Notes under the pieces: model-generated
What the model saw: the letters and a program-made list of their open reading frames with translations, nothing else
Database searches by the model: none
Told to the model about the DNA's origin: nothing
Program-made: the position numbers and the translations under genes
NCBI GenBank assembly: GCA_964482615.1
Contig: CAYZYK010000001.1
Span: 1-64,000, forward strand
DNA length: 64,000 nucleotides
From: CAYZYK01 sp964482615
GTDB taxonomy: Bacteria > Patescibacteriota > Minisyncoccia > Minisyncoccales > CAYZYK01
Direction of reading: 5' to 3'
In this document: positions 40,401-48,891 of the stretch, piece by piece
How positions within the stretch are numbered: position 1 is the stretch's first letter
Layout of the letters: each line of letters opens with the position of its first letter

Positions 40401-41465
40401 ATGAACTATTCTATAAAACTTAAAAACCTTTTATCTCAGGTTTTCAGAGAAAAAGCATCTGATTTACATATTTCGGTAGGTCATCCTCCAACCTTAAGGA
40501 TAACCGGAAGATTAACTCCCCTGATAAAAGAAAAAGAGATTACCCAAAAAGATGCTCAAGGTTTGGCTATCGCCTTGATGACCGATTTTCAATGGAAAAG
40601 ATTCCAAGAAGACAAAGAAATTGATTTTTCTTATGGTTTTGAGCAAAAAGCAAGGTTTCGAGTTAATATTTTTTACCAAAGAGGAAATATTAGCATTGTT
40701 TTAAGGCTTATTCCTTTTAAAATAAAAAGCATTGAAGAATTAAATCTTCCTCCGGTTTTACATGAATTTACCAGAAGACCCCAAGGGCTTGTTTTAATAA
40801 CCGGCGCCTCAAGTCAAGGAAAATCCACCACTTTAGCAGCTTTGGTTGAAGAAATAAATGAAACCAAACCAGTTCATATAATAACGATTGAGGATCCCAT
40901 AGAATATGTTTTTCGCGACAAACAAGCTATTGTTGATCAAAGAGAGGTCTATCATGATACTGCAAGTTTTAATAAGGCCTTAAGATCTACCTTCCGTCAA
41001 GACCCTGATGTAATTATGGTAGGGGAGATGAGGGATTTGGAAACAATCTCAGGCGTTATTACAGCAGCAGAAACAGGTCATTTAGTTTTTGCTACTTTAC
41101 ACACTAATTCAGCCTCTCAAACTATTCACCGCGTTGTTGATGTTTTTCCCCCAGAGCAACAAAACCAGATAAGATATCAATTATCTGGATCACTGCTTGG
41201 GGTAGTTTCTCAAAGATTAATTCCCTCAATTGAGGGTGGTTTTGTTCCAGCTTGTGAAATAATGTTTGCCACCTCAGCCGTTGAAACGTTAATTAGAGAA
41301 AATAAGGTTCATGAAATACCAGCGGTTATTGAAACCTCTGCTAAAGAAGGAATGGTTTCTTTAAACAGAGCTTTGGCTGATTTGGTGAGAAAGAAAAAAA
41401 TATCCGTAAAAAACGCTGTTAGATATTCTCTGAGGCCAGTCGAATTAAGAAACATATTGGGTTAA
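40401..41465 (+). CDS. pilT: Type IV pilus retraction ATPase PilT
   Basis: PilT depolymerises the pilus. The 354-residue protein starts SDLHISVGHPPTLRITG and has a Walker A ITGASSQGKSTTLAAL (from about 131; the usual GPTGSGKST is changed in four positions but keeps G-x4-GKS). The Asp box is ITIEDPIEYVF, Walker B is QDPDVIMVGEMRD and the His box is LVFATLHTNSASQ. The C-terminal AIRNLIRE motif appears as VETLIRE. pilC follows 5 nt later. Confidence 0.94.
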   Translation: MNYSIKLKNLLSQVFREKASDLHISVGHPPTLRITGRLTPLIKEKEITQKDAQGLAIALMTDFQWKRFQEDKEIDFSYGFEQKARFRVNIFYQRGNISIVLRLIPFKIKSIEELNLPPVLHEFTRRPQGLVLITGASSQGKSTTLAALVEEINETKPVHIITIEDPIEYVFRDKQAIVDQREVYHDTASFNKALRSTFRQDPDVIMVGEMRDLETISGVITAAETGHLVFATLHTNSASQTIHRVVDVFPPEQQNQIRYQLSGSLLGVVSQRLIPSIEGGFVPACEIMFATSAVETLIRENKVHEIPAVIETSAKEGMVSLNRALADLVRKKKISVKNAVRYSLRPVELRNILG

Positions 41466-41470
41466 AGTTT

Positions 41471-42685
41471 ATGAAATTTTCTTATCAAGCAAGAGACAAA
41501 GAAGGAACATTAAAAACAGGCAAAATAGAAGCTTCCTCGGGGGAGGCAGCAACTGAGGTTCTGAGGAAAAGAGGGCTTTTTATTACTTCATTAAGGAAGG
41601 AAAGAAGCTCTTTTCTTTCTTTTGAAAAGATAAAATCAAAAATATTCAAAGGTGTTTCTTCAAAAGAAGTTGCTATATTCTCTCACCAATTGGGAGTGAT
41701 GCTCGATTCTCGAGTTCCTATTGTTCAGAGCCTTTTGACTTTGAGCTCTCAAATGTCCAATACAAACTTTAAAGAAAAAGTATTGAAGATCAGTGAAGCA
41801 GTTGAAGGTGGAAGTTCTTTGTCCGATGCTTTTTCTGTTTACCCTGAAATTTTTGATAATTTCTATATTAGTTTACTTGAGTCAGGGGAAGCCGCAGGAA
41901 AGATTTCAGAATCATTACATTATCTGGGAGATCATCTGGAAAGGGAATACAATATTAAGAGCGATATTAAAAAAGCGATGCTCTATCCTGTTTTAGTTTT
42001 AATTGTTTTTTTGGTAGCTATCACAGTTATAGTTTTCTTCGTTATTCCTCCTTTCAGTGAAATATTACAAGAAGCCGGGGGAGAGATTCCCCTTATTACC
42101 AGATTAATGTTTGGTTTTTATGAATTTCTAAAAAATTTCGGCTGGGTTTTAATTTTAGCTTTTGGGGGGTTGATTGTTTTTTTGATTTATTATCTGAAGA
42201 CCGAAAAAGGAAGAAAAATTTACGATAAAATTATTATCAACCTTCCTTTTTTAGGTAATTTTTTCCAAAAAATATTTATGACTCGTTTTGCCGAGAATCT
42301 TTCAAGCTTAATTAAGGCTGGAATTCCCATAACCCAGGCCCTGAGAATAAACAAAAAGATAATAGGAAATTTCGTTTATCAAGAGATTTTGAAAGAAACA
42401 GAAAAGAGGGTAGCCCAAGGAGAGCAAATAAGCTATGTTTTGGTAAAATATCCTGAGGTTATTCCATCTTTTGTGACCCAAATGGTAAAAGTTGGAGAAA
42501 AAACAGGTAGATTAGAAAGTTCTTTGTCTGAAGTAGTAAAATTTTACCAAAAAGAGATACAAAGAAGCACAGAAACTTTTATGACTTTAATCGAACCCAT
42601 ATTAATAATTTTCTTGGGTGGTATTGTTGCTCTTCTGGCAGTTTCTGTTTTCGGGCCCCTTTATGGTATGATCGGTGGTTTTTAA
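41471..42685 (+). CDS. pilC: Type IV pilus platform protein PilC
   Basis: PilC (GspF-type) is the inner-membrane platform on which the pilus turns. The 404-residue protein begins with the family's FSYQARDKEGTLKTGKIEA and has two GspF repeats, SHQLGVMLDSRVPIVQSL and RFAENLSSLIKAGIPITQAL. There are three transmembrane helices (about 168-192, 220-243, 375-398) and a PILIIFLGGIVALLAVSVFGP end. It is coupled to pilT by a 5-nt gap. A strong promoter for the major pilin starts directly after it. Confidence 0.94.
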   Translation: MKFSYQARDKEGTLKTGKIEASSGEAATEVLRKRGLFITSLRKERSSFLSFEKIKSKIFKGVSSKEVAIFSHQLGVMLDSRVPIVQSLLTLSSQMSNTNFKEKVLKISEAVEGGSSLSDAFSVYPEIFDNFYISLLESGEAAGKISESLHYLGDHLEREYNIKSDIKKAMLYPVLVLIVFLVAITVIVFFVIPPFSEILQEAGGEIPLITRLMFGFYEFLKNFGWVLILAFGGLIVFLIYYLKTEKGRKIYDKIIINLPFLGNFFQKIFMTRFAENLSSLIKAGIPITQALRINKKIIGNFVYQEILKETEKRVAQGEQISYVLVKYPEVIPSFVTQMVKVGEKTGRLESSLSEVVKFYQKEIQRSTETFMTLIEPILIIFLGGIVALLAVSVFGPLYGMIGGF

Positions 42686-42694
42686 TTATTCACA

Positions 42695-42723
42695 TTGATT
42701 GCTTGATTTACTTGTAGTATAAT
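42695..42723 (+). promoter_or_regulatory. Promoter of the major pilin gene
   Basis: TTGATT (42695-42700), 17 bp and a perfect TATAAT (42718-42723). With the terminator at 43308 it makes the pilin a separate transcription unit with a leader of about 45 nt. Confidence 0.75.
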
Positions 42724-42775
42724 TTAATAAATAAAGTATAAATTTAAAGGTCGGCTATAAAATCTGTAAAATTAA

Positions 42776-43282
42776 ATGAAAATGAAAATTTTTGAGAAAA
42801 AGTCTAGAGGTTTTACTTTAATTGAACTTTTGGTGGTTATCGCAATCATTGGTATTTTAGCAGGTATTGTTTTGGTTAATGTCAGAAGCGCAAGGAACAA
42901 AGCAAAAGATGGTGCTATCAAGGCCGATATGTCTGGTTTAGCACCAACAGCTGAGATATTTTATGACACTGCTGGAACCTACACGGGTTTTTGTTCTGAT
43001 ACAGAAGAACAAAGAATTGAAGGAGCAATAGCTGAATTAGTTCCCGGTGGTTCTTCTGGCGATACTTGTGCAACTACTGGGGTTGATTGTCACTGTTGGG
43101 TTGATGGTGAAACCATGGTAACTTCTGACACCGGTGAAGCTTGGTACTTTTGTGCAAGAATGAACAGTGCTGATTATTGGTGTACTGATAATACCGGAAG
43201 AGCTCTGAAGACAACAAGTTGTCCTTCTGCTCCCGCAGATAACAATTCAGACGGTCAATTAGACTGCAGAGACCTGTTATAA
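42776..43282 (+). CDS. pilA: Type IV major pilin (prepilin)
   Basis: The 168-residue prepilin has a short basic leader and the cleavage/methylation motif RG^FTLIELLVVIAIIGILAG (Glu5 present), followed by the hydrophobic stalk and ARNKAKDGAIKADM. The globular part has six or more cysteines in its second half (FCSDTEE, TCATTGVDCHCW, FCARMNSADYWC, SCPSAP, DCRDLL), so disulfides may brace the surface domain. Its own promoter and terminator suggest high expression, supporting the major-subunit call. A second ATG two codons in is an alternative start. Confidence 0.9.
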   Translation: MKMKIFEKKSRGFTLIELLVVIAIIGILAGIVLVNVRSARNKAKDGAIKADMSGLAPTAEIFYDTAGTYTGFCSDTEEQRIEGAIAELVPGGSSGDTCATTGVDCHCWVDGETMVTSDTGEAWYFCARMNSADYWCTDNTGRALKTTSCPSAPADNNSDGQLDCRDLL

Positions 43283-43307
43283 TTTTGAATTAGAAAATAT
43301 TATATCC

Positions 43308-43337
43308 AAAACCCTGCCTGGGGCGGGGTTTTGTTTT
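43308..43337 (+). terminator. Terminator of the major pilin gene
   Basis: AAAACCC-T-GCC (43308-43318) pairs with GGC-G-GGGTTTT (43322-43332) over a 3-nt loop, then GTTTT follows. It is strong and isolates the pilin from pilD. Confidence 0.85.
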
Positions 43338-43364
43338 AAGAGAAAAATATATTAGAATAGAAAA

Positions 43365-44183
43365 ATGATAGTTATTTTTTTAACAATCTTTACGTTTATC
43401 TTCGGGCTTTTTGTGGGGAGTTTTTTAAATTGTGTAGTTTACAGATTACCAAGAAAGGAATCTTCTCTAAAGGGAAGATCAAAATGTCCCGAATGTGGTC
43501 ATAAATTGGACTGGCATGATTTAATTCCTGTTTTAAGTTTTTTGATTCAAAGGGGGAGATGTGGGTATTGTAAAAAAAAGATTTCCCTTCAGCACCCCTT
43601 AGTTGAGCTTATTACTGGATTGTTGTTTGTTCTAATTTTAAGATTTTCTTTTTTTACCCTTGGTTTTTGGGGAAAAGAATTATTGATTTTTCAGAATATT
43701 ATACATTTTTTCTATCTTTTAATAATCTTCTCTTTTTTAATAATAATTTTTATTTCTGATCTTAAAAGGTTTATTATTCCAGATAGAATTATATTCCCCG
43801 CTATTTTATTAACTTTTGTTTTTCACCTTTATCTTTCTTTTTTAAGAGGAGATTTCACTGCCCTTAAAGAAAGACTATTAAGCTCTATTTTAGTGAGCTT
43901 GTTTTTTTTAATCTTATTCCTTTTCTCTCGGGGGAAATGGATAGGATTTGGGGATGTAAAATTTAGTTTCTTTATGGGGGGTTTTTTGGGGTTTCCCGGT
44001 GTTTTGGTTGCTTTGTTTTTGAGTTTCCTTATTGGTGGTATAATAGGATTGGGACTGATTTTATCTGGTAAAGCTGGTCTGAGAACTGAGATTCCTTTCG
44101 GTCCCTTTTTAATAACAGGTACTTTTATGGCTTTTTTTGAAGGGCAAAGCTTTATTAATTGGTATTTTTCTTTAATCTTTTAA
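43365..44183 (+). CDS. pilD: Prepilin peptidase PilD
   Basis: PilD removes the leader of prepilins at the membrane and usually methylates the new N-terminus. The 272-residue polytopic protein has the cytoplasmic zinc loop CPECGHKLDWHDLIPV with CGYCKKK, and the two catalytic aspartates in ISDLKRFIIPD and GFGDVKFSFF. Around eight hydrophobic helices are visible. The full-length zinc/methylase domain is kept. It precedes four minor pilin genes that it would process. Confidence 0.93.
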   Translation: MIVIFLTIFTFIFGLFVGSFLNCVVYRLPRKESSLKGRSKCPECGHKLDWHDLIPVLSFLIQRGRCGYCKKKISLQHPLVELITGLLFVLILRFSFFTLGFWGKELLIFQNIIHFFYLLIIFSFLIIIFISDLKRFIIPDRIIFPAILLTFVFHLYLSFLRGDFTALKERLLSSILVSLFFLILFLFSRGKWIGFGDVKFSFFMGGFLGFPGVLVALFLSFLIGGIIGLGLILSGKAGLRTEIPFGPFLITGTFMAFFEGQSFINWYFSLIF

Positions 44184-44187
44184 TTCT

Positions 44188-44787
44188 GTGTTTACAAAAA
44201 ACAAAGGATTCACTTTAGTTGAAGTTATAGTTGTTATCTCTGTGGTTATCATAATCTCTACAATTTTAATTGCTAATTTTCCAAAGTTCAGGGAGCAAAA
44301 GAAACTTCAAATGTCAAGCCATAGATTAATTCAGGATTTAAGAAGGATTCAAGAAAGGGCTCTTTCACCCTCAGGGGACAAAGAGAAGATTTGTGGTAAT
44401 ACAGCATCAGTAGAGGAGATAGAAGGTTTAGTAGTAGGAGCTTTTTTTGACGAACAGAATCCTGATTTTTATAGATTATTTGTGGATTGTGATGAAAATT
44501 ATATCTACAGTTCTCCCGATAAAGAACTTTCCCCAATAGGTCTTGAAAAAAAAGTAAAGATTAAAAACTTATCTCCTCCCAATCTTAACGGTAATCTACA
44601 TATTGTATTTGTTCCTCCTAACCCCCAACTTTTTATTAACGGCTCTCCAGCAGACTCAGTCTTAGCTCCTGGGGTGAATGTTAGGATTGAAATTTGTTTA
44701 GATAATGGCTGTTTAGAAGACAGCTCAGATTCATTAAAAACAAGAACCATTGAAATTAACAAAAGCGGTTTGGTGGAGCTAAAATAA
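44188..44787 (+). CDS. Minor pilin (type IV pilin-like protein)
   Basis: The 199-residue prepilin starts at a GTG, 4 nt after the pilD stop. The motif is KNKG^FTLVEVIVVISVVIII with Glu5. The globular region contains three or four cysteines (EKICGN, FVDCDEN, ICLDNGCLED), and the C-terminus is strand-rich. The family resembles FimT/GspH-type minor pilins that start assembly. It is translationally close to pilD, so the two are probably coupled. Confidence 0.82.
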   Translation: MFTKNKGFTLVEVIVVISVVIIISTILIANFPKFREQKKLQMSSHRLIQDLRRIQERALSPSGDKEKICGNTASVEEIEGLVVGAFFDEQNPDFYRLFVDCDENYIYSSPDKELSPIGLEKKVKIKNLSPPNLNGNLHIVFVPPNPQLFINGSPADSVLAPGVNVRIEICLDNGCLEDSSDSLKTRTIEINKSGLVELK

Positions 44788-44806
44788 TTTAGATTAATTT
44801 ATACTT

Positions 44807-45322
44807 ATGATTTCATCTTTTTCCAAAAAAGGATTTACTCTTCCTGAGGTTATAATAGCTGCTAGTATTTTATTGGCTGGTATTGTTGTTTTTTCGATTG
44901 TTTTCACAAGAATTGTCTCTTTGCTTCCCCTTATTTCTTTTAAATTTACAGCTGCATATCTAGCCCAAGAAGGGGTTGAAATAGTAAGAAACATTCGGGA
45001 CACAAATTGGCTGGAAGGTGAGAGCTGGAAAAATGGACTTACTGTTTGTTCAGCAAGTGAGGGTAATTTCTGTGAAGTTGATTATGATGACACAGAACTA
45101 ACACCCAAAGATCAATCTTCCCAACTATCCTATCTTGAAACCACAGATGGTGCCTTTTTTGCTTATAATCAAGGGGTTACAGAAACGAGATTTAAAAGAA
45201 AAATTATTATTGAAGAAATAATAGGAAAAGAAGCTTTAGATGTTACTGTTTTCGTGGAATGGGAAGTGAAGGGTAAACCATACGAGATTCAAGTAAACGA
45301 ACATTTATATAATTGGTTTTAA
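44807..45322 (+). CDS. Minor pilin, PilV/GspI-like
   Basis: The 171-residue prepilin has the motif SKKG^FTLPEVIIAASILLAG with Glu5 and the segment YLAQEGVEIVRNIRDTNW seen in PilV-like minor pilins of Gram-positives and candidate phyla. The remainder is an acidic beta-rich domain ending KGKPYEIQVNEHLYNWF. It follows the previous minor pilin after 19 nt. Confidence 0.8.
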   Translation: MISSFSKKGFTLPEVIIAASILLAGIVVFSIVFTRIVSLLPLISFKFTAAYLAQEGVEIVRNIRDTNWLEGESWKNGLTVCSASEGNFCEVDYDDTELTPKDQSSQLSYLETTDGAFFAYNQGVTETRFKRKIIIEEIIGKEALDVTVFVEWEVKGKPYEIQVNEHLYNWF

Positions 45323-45339
45323 TAAAATAAATTAATTTT

Positions 45340-45888
45340 ATGAGGAATAAAGCTTTTACTGTAATTGAGTTATTGGTGGCTTTTATGATTTTTTCTTTAG
45401 TCATTGGTTCCTCCATATCTGCCTTTCTTTTAATTGTCCGTCACCAGAGAAAAGTCCTACTTAAACAAGAAATTATAAACCAGACAAGTTATGCTACAGA
45501 ATTTATGAGTAGGGCTCTGAGAATGGCAAAAAAAGATGATTTGGGAGAATGTTTGAGTCAGGGGGGATTGAATTATGAAAACACAGATGAAGAAGCTTTC
45601 AGAATAAGATTTATAAACCATCTTCAAGATGACGAATGTCAGGAGTTTTTTCTTGAAAACGGTCAACTGAAGCACAAAAGGAAAATTAGTTCTGGACAAG
45701 AGACCCTTGATTTAACTTCAGACAAGTTTCAGATCAGTTCACTTGAGTTCAATATTCTTGGAGAGTCAGAGCAAGATAATTTACAGCCCAGGGTGACCTT
45801 CCTCTTGGAGATTAAAGCGAAGGGGGCAGGAGATCAACCTGGCTTAAAAGTCCAAACTACAATCTCTCAAAGAAATTTAGATATTTGA
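45340..45888 (+). CDS. Minor pilin, PilW/GspJ-like
   Basis: The 182-residue prepilin has the motif NKA^FTVIELLVAFMIFSLVI with Glu5. The residue before the cut is Ala instead of Gly, which PilD enzymes tolerate less well in model species. The body is polar with two cysteines (GECLSQGG and DDECQEF) and ends KVQTTISQRNLDI. Position and size suit a PilW/GspJ-type subunit. Confidence 0.75.
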   Translation: MRNKAFTVIELLVAFMIFSLVIGSSISAFLLIVRHQRKVLLKQEIINQTSYATEFMSRALRMAKKDDLGECLSQGGLNYENTDEEAFRIRFINHLQDDECQEFFLENGQLKHKRKISSGQETLDLTSDKFQISSLEFNILGESEQDNLQPRVTFLLEIKAKGAGDQPGLKVQTTISQRNLDI

Positions 45889-45896
45889 AATAATTT

Positions 45897-46814
45897 ATGA
45901 TGGGAAATAAACAAAAAGGGATTTCTATTTTTATTGCTATATCTTTAATATCTATAATCCTTATTATTGTTTTAGGGTTAGTTTTAATTTTAATAAGTGA
46001 AGTTAAGATAATAAGAGAAGTGGGAGAATCTGTGGTTGCTTTCTTTGCCGCAGATACAGGAATTGAAGAAACCTATTATCAAGACAGGAAACAGGGGCCT
46101 GGAGGCGAAGTGAGCGGTCTTTGTGCTAGTTGTGTTGATAATCCTGACTGGTGTTCTGGGATTGATTGTAATTCCCAAGCTTGTACAAACTGTAATATTG
46201 AGTTTCCTACTCGTTCTTTTGATGGAAAAGAATATGAGGTTACGATTGATATTTCTTCCCAAAATAATTTTTTGGTAACTACTATTAAATCTTATGGAAA
46301 GTATAAAAAAGCAACCAGGGCGATTAGGTTAAGATACTTAAAGAGACTTCCTTATATTGATCCCGAAGAAGATCTTTTTAATCTCGGTTTGGAATGGAAT
46401 TCTACAAGTTTTGATCATTATACTGAGATAGATGACAAGATAAGACAGCCAAACATTCTTTCTTCCGGTGACGGACTGAACGATTATATCTATACCGAAA
46501 ACAGCGGCAGTAGCGACTATTTTGGAATGACAACAATAGATATTAAGGGAGATTCCATAGACGAAGTTAGGGTTTGGGTTTATGGTGAAAAAGGACTCGA
46601 TGGTGGAGATGCTACAATTGATATTTTTATGGGGGGAGCATGGCAGGGATCTCAATCTTTGGGCCTGACTGTTTCTCCTTCTTGGCATAGTGTTTCTTTT
46701 CCTGGAAACTGGAATCAAACAGACCTTGATAATTTAAAAGTAAAGATTACTAGGGTCGTAGAGGGGACAGCTCAGACTCGAGTTTATGCTATGTATGCTG
46801 AAATAAGTTATTGA
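45897..46814 (+). CDS. PilX-like minor pilin or tip protein
   Basis: The 305-residue protein has a class III-like start KQKG^ISIFIAISLISIILII without Glu5, then the PilX-N style ESVVAFFAADTGIEETYYQ. A cysteine-rich insert (CASCVDNPDWCSGIDCN and QACTNC) follows, then a C-terminal half (about 165-305) that looks like a separate beta-sandwich with FDHYTEIDDK and SPSWHSVSFPGNW. It may sit at the pilus tip and bind ligands. It is the last gene of the pilus locus; ligA follows after 16 nt. Confidence 0.7.
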   Translation: MMGNKQKGISIFIAISLISIILIIVLGLVLILISEVKIIREVGESVVAFFAADTGIEETYYQDRKQGPGGEVSGLCASCVDNPDWCSGIDCNSQACTNCNIEFPTRSFDGKEYEVTIDISSQNNFLVTTIKSYGKYKKATRAIRLRYLKRLPYIDPEEDLFNLGLEWNSTSFDHYTEIDDKIRQPNILSSGDGLNDYIYTENSGSSDYFGMTTIDIKGDSIDEVRVWVYGEKGLDGGDATIDIFMGGAWQGSQSLGLTVSPSWHSVSFPGNWNQTDLDNLKVKITRVVEGTAQTRVYAMYAEISY

Positions 46815-46830
46815 TTTTTAAGAAAATAAC

Positions 46831-48891
46831 ATGACCCAAAAAGAAGCTAAAAAAAGAATAGAAAATCTGCAGAAAACAATTCGTCATCACCGCTATCTTT
46901 ATCATGTTAAAAACAAACAAGAGATCTCAGAAGCTGCTCTTGATTCTTTAAAAAAAGAACTTTTTGATTTAGAACAGAAATATCCTGACCTGGTAACTTC
47001 TGATTCGCCAACCCAGAGGATAGGTGGTGAACCCCTGGAGAAATTTGAGAAATTTGAGCACCCAAAAAGGATGCTTTCTTTTAATGATGCTTTTTCAAAA
47101 CAGGATATGGAAGATTGGTTGGAGAGAATTTCAAAGCTTCTAACTAAAAAAGAAAAAGAGAAGATAGATTTTTATTGTGAGTTAAAATTAGACGGACTTG
47201 CCGTTGAATTAATTTATGAGGATAGAAGTTTGAAAGTAGGATCAACTAGAGGAAATGGGAAAGTAGGTGAGAACGTAACTCAGAATTTAAAAACAATTGA
47301 GGCAATACCTTTAAAACTACGCAGCCAGAAGGAGATAATAAAAGATATTAAAAAAGAAGACCTGGAAGCTGTTTCAGAAATAATTGAAGATAAGAGCTTT
47401 AAAAAAATAATAGTAAGAGGGGAGGTTTTTTTACCCAAAGAAGAATTTAAGAGGATTAATAAAAAAAGATCCAAAGAAAAAAAACCTCCTTATGCTAATC
47501 CCAGGAACGTTGCTGCAGGTTCTGTGAGACAGCTTGATCCTAAAGTTACTGCTTCAAGGAATTTGAGCTTTCACGCTTATGATCTAATAAATGATTTTGG
47601 CCAGGAAACTCACCAGCAAGACCATAAGATCTTAAAGATTATGGGGTTTAAAACTAACAATGAGTATAATAAATTTTGTAAGAATTTAAAAGATATTTTT
47701 GAATTTCACAAGAAATCTCAAGAAAAAAGAGAAGAACTACCTTATGAGATAGATGGAATTGTAGTTAATGTTAACTCCAAGAAGATTTTTAAAAAACTTG
47801 GAGTAGTTGGCAAAGCTCCAAGAGGAGCTGTTGCTTTTAAGTTTCCTCTACAACAAGCCACAACTAAAGTTAAAGATATTAAAGTTCAAGTAGGGAGAAC
47901 AGGGGCTTTGACCCCAATTGCGGTTTTGGCTCCTGTTGAAGTAAGCGGGGTCACAATTACAAGGGCTACTTTACACAATAGCGATGAAATTAAAAGATTA
48001 GGGATTAAAATTGGGGATACAGTGGTAGTGGGTAGAGCAGGCGATGTTATTCCTAATATAGTTAAAGTATTAAAAGAAATGAGAACAGGGAATGAAAAAG
48101 AGTTTAAAATGCCCCAAAAATGTCCAGCTTGTGGAGTTAAACTTGAAAAACCCGAAAGGGAGGTTGTTTGGAGATGTCCTAATTCTAATTGTTTTGCAAG
48201 AAAAAGAAGATCTTTTTATCATTTTGTTTCCAGAGAAGCTTTTGATATTGAAGGATTAGGGCCTAAAATTTTAGATCAACTATTGGATGAAGGATTAGTT
48301 GAAGACCCCGCTGACCTTTTTGAAATGAAAGAAGGAGATTTATTACCCCTGGAGAGATTTGCAGAAAAATCAGCTAAGAACTTGATAGAATCAATAGAGA
48401 ACAATAAAGAAACAACCTTATCCCGCTTTATCTATGCTTTGGGTATTCCTCAGGTGGGGGAGCAGACCGCTCAGGATTTGGCTCGCCATTTCGGCTCAAT
48501 TGATAAACTAAAGAAAGCTTCAAAACAGCAATTAGAGAAAATTCAAGATATAGGGCCCGTTATTACAGAATCAATCTCAGAATGGTTTGACAAAGAAAAC
48601 AACAGAAACCTTTTGCAGAAATTAAAGAAAGCAGGTATTAAGATCAAAAAAACAAAACAATCCAAAAAACTTCAAGAAAAAACTTTCGTTTTAACTGGAG
48701 GGCTGTCTTCTCTTACCCGAGATGAAGCAAAGAAGAAGATCAGACAGCTTGGAGGCAAGGTTTCAAATTCTGTTTCTGAAAAAACTGATTATTTGGTAGT
48801 GGGTGGAAATCCAGGTTCAAAACTTAAAGAAGCCAAAGAACTGGAAATAAAAAGAATTAAAGAGAAAGAATTTTTAAAGATAATAAAATGA
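46831..48891 (+). CDS. ligA: NAD-dependent DNA ligase LigA
   Basis: LigA seals nicks in replication and repair. The 686-residue protein has the Ia domain (YHVKNKQEISEAALDSLKKE), the adenylation motif CELKLDGLAVE with catalytic Lys119 and TRGNGKVGENVTQN. The OB fold is at VGRTGALTPIAVLAPVEVSG, the Cys4 zinc finger is CPACGVKLEKPE plus CPNSNCFARKRR, and helix-hairpin-helix repeats follow. The C-terminal BRCT domain has TFVLTGGLSSLTRDEAKKKI. All domains are present. Its stop overlaps the rodA start by 4 nt. Confidence 0.97.
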   Translation: MTQKEAKKRIENLQKTIRHHRYLYHVKNKQEISEAALDSLKKELFDLEQKYPDLVTSDSPTQRIGGEPLEKFEKFEHPKRMLSFNDAFSKQDMEDWLERISKLLTKKEKEKIDFYCELKLDGLAVELIYEDRSLKVGSTRGNGKVGENVTQNLKTIEAIPLKLRSQKEIIKDIKKEDLEAVSEIIEDKSFKKIIVRGEVFLPKEEFKRINKKRSKEKKPPYANPRNVAAGSVRQLDPKVTASRNLSFHAYDLINDFGQETHQQDHKILKIMGFKTNNEYNKFCKNLKDIFEFHKKSQEKREELPYEIDGIVVNVNSKKIFKKLGVVGKAPRGAVAFKFPLQQATTKVKDIKVQVGRTGALTPIAVLAPVEVSGVTITRATLHNSDEIKRLGIKIGDTVVVGRAGDVIPNIVKVLKEMRTGNEKEFKMPQKCPACGVKLEKPEREVVWRCPNSNCFARKRRSFYHFVSREAFDIEGLGPKILDQLLDEGLVEDPADLFEMKEGDLLPLERFAEKSAKNLIESIENNKETTLSRFIYALGIPQVGEQTAQDLARHFGSIDKLKKASKQQLEKIQDIGPVITESISEWFDKENNRNLLQKLKKAGIKIKKTKQSKKLQEKTFVLTGGLSSLTRDEAKKKIRQLGGKVSNSVSEKTDYLVVGGNPGSKLKEAKELEIKRIKEKEFLKIIK

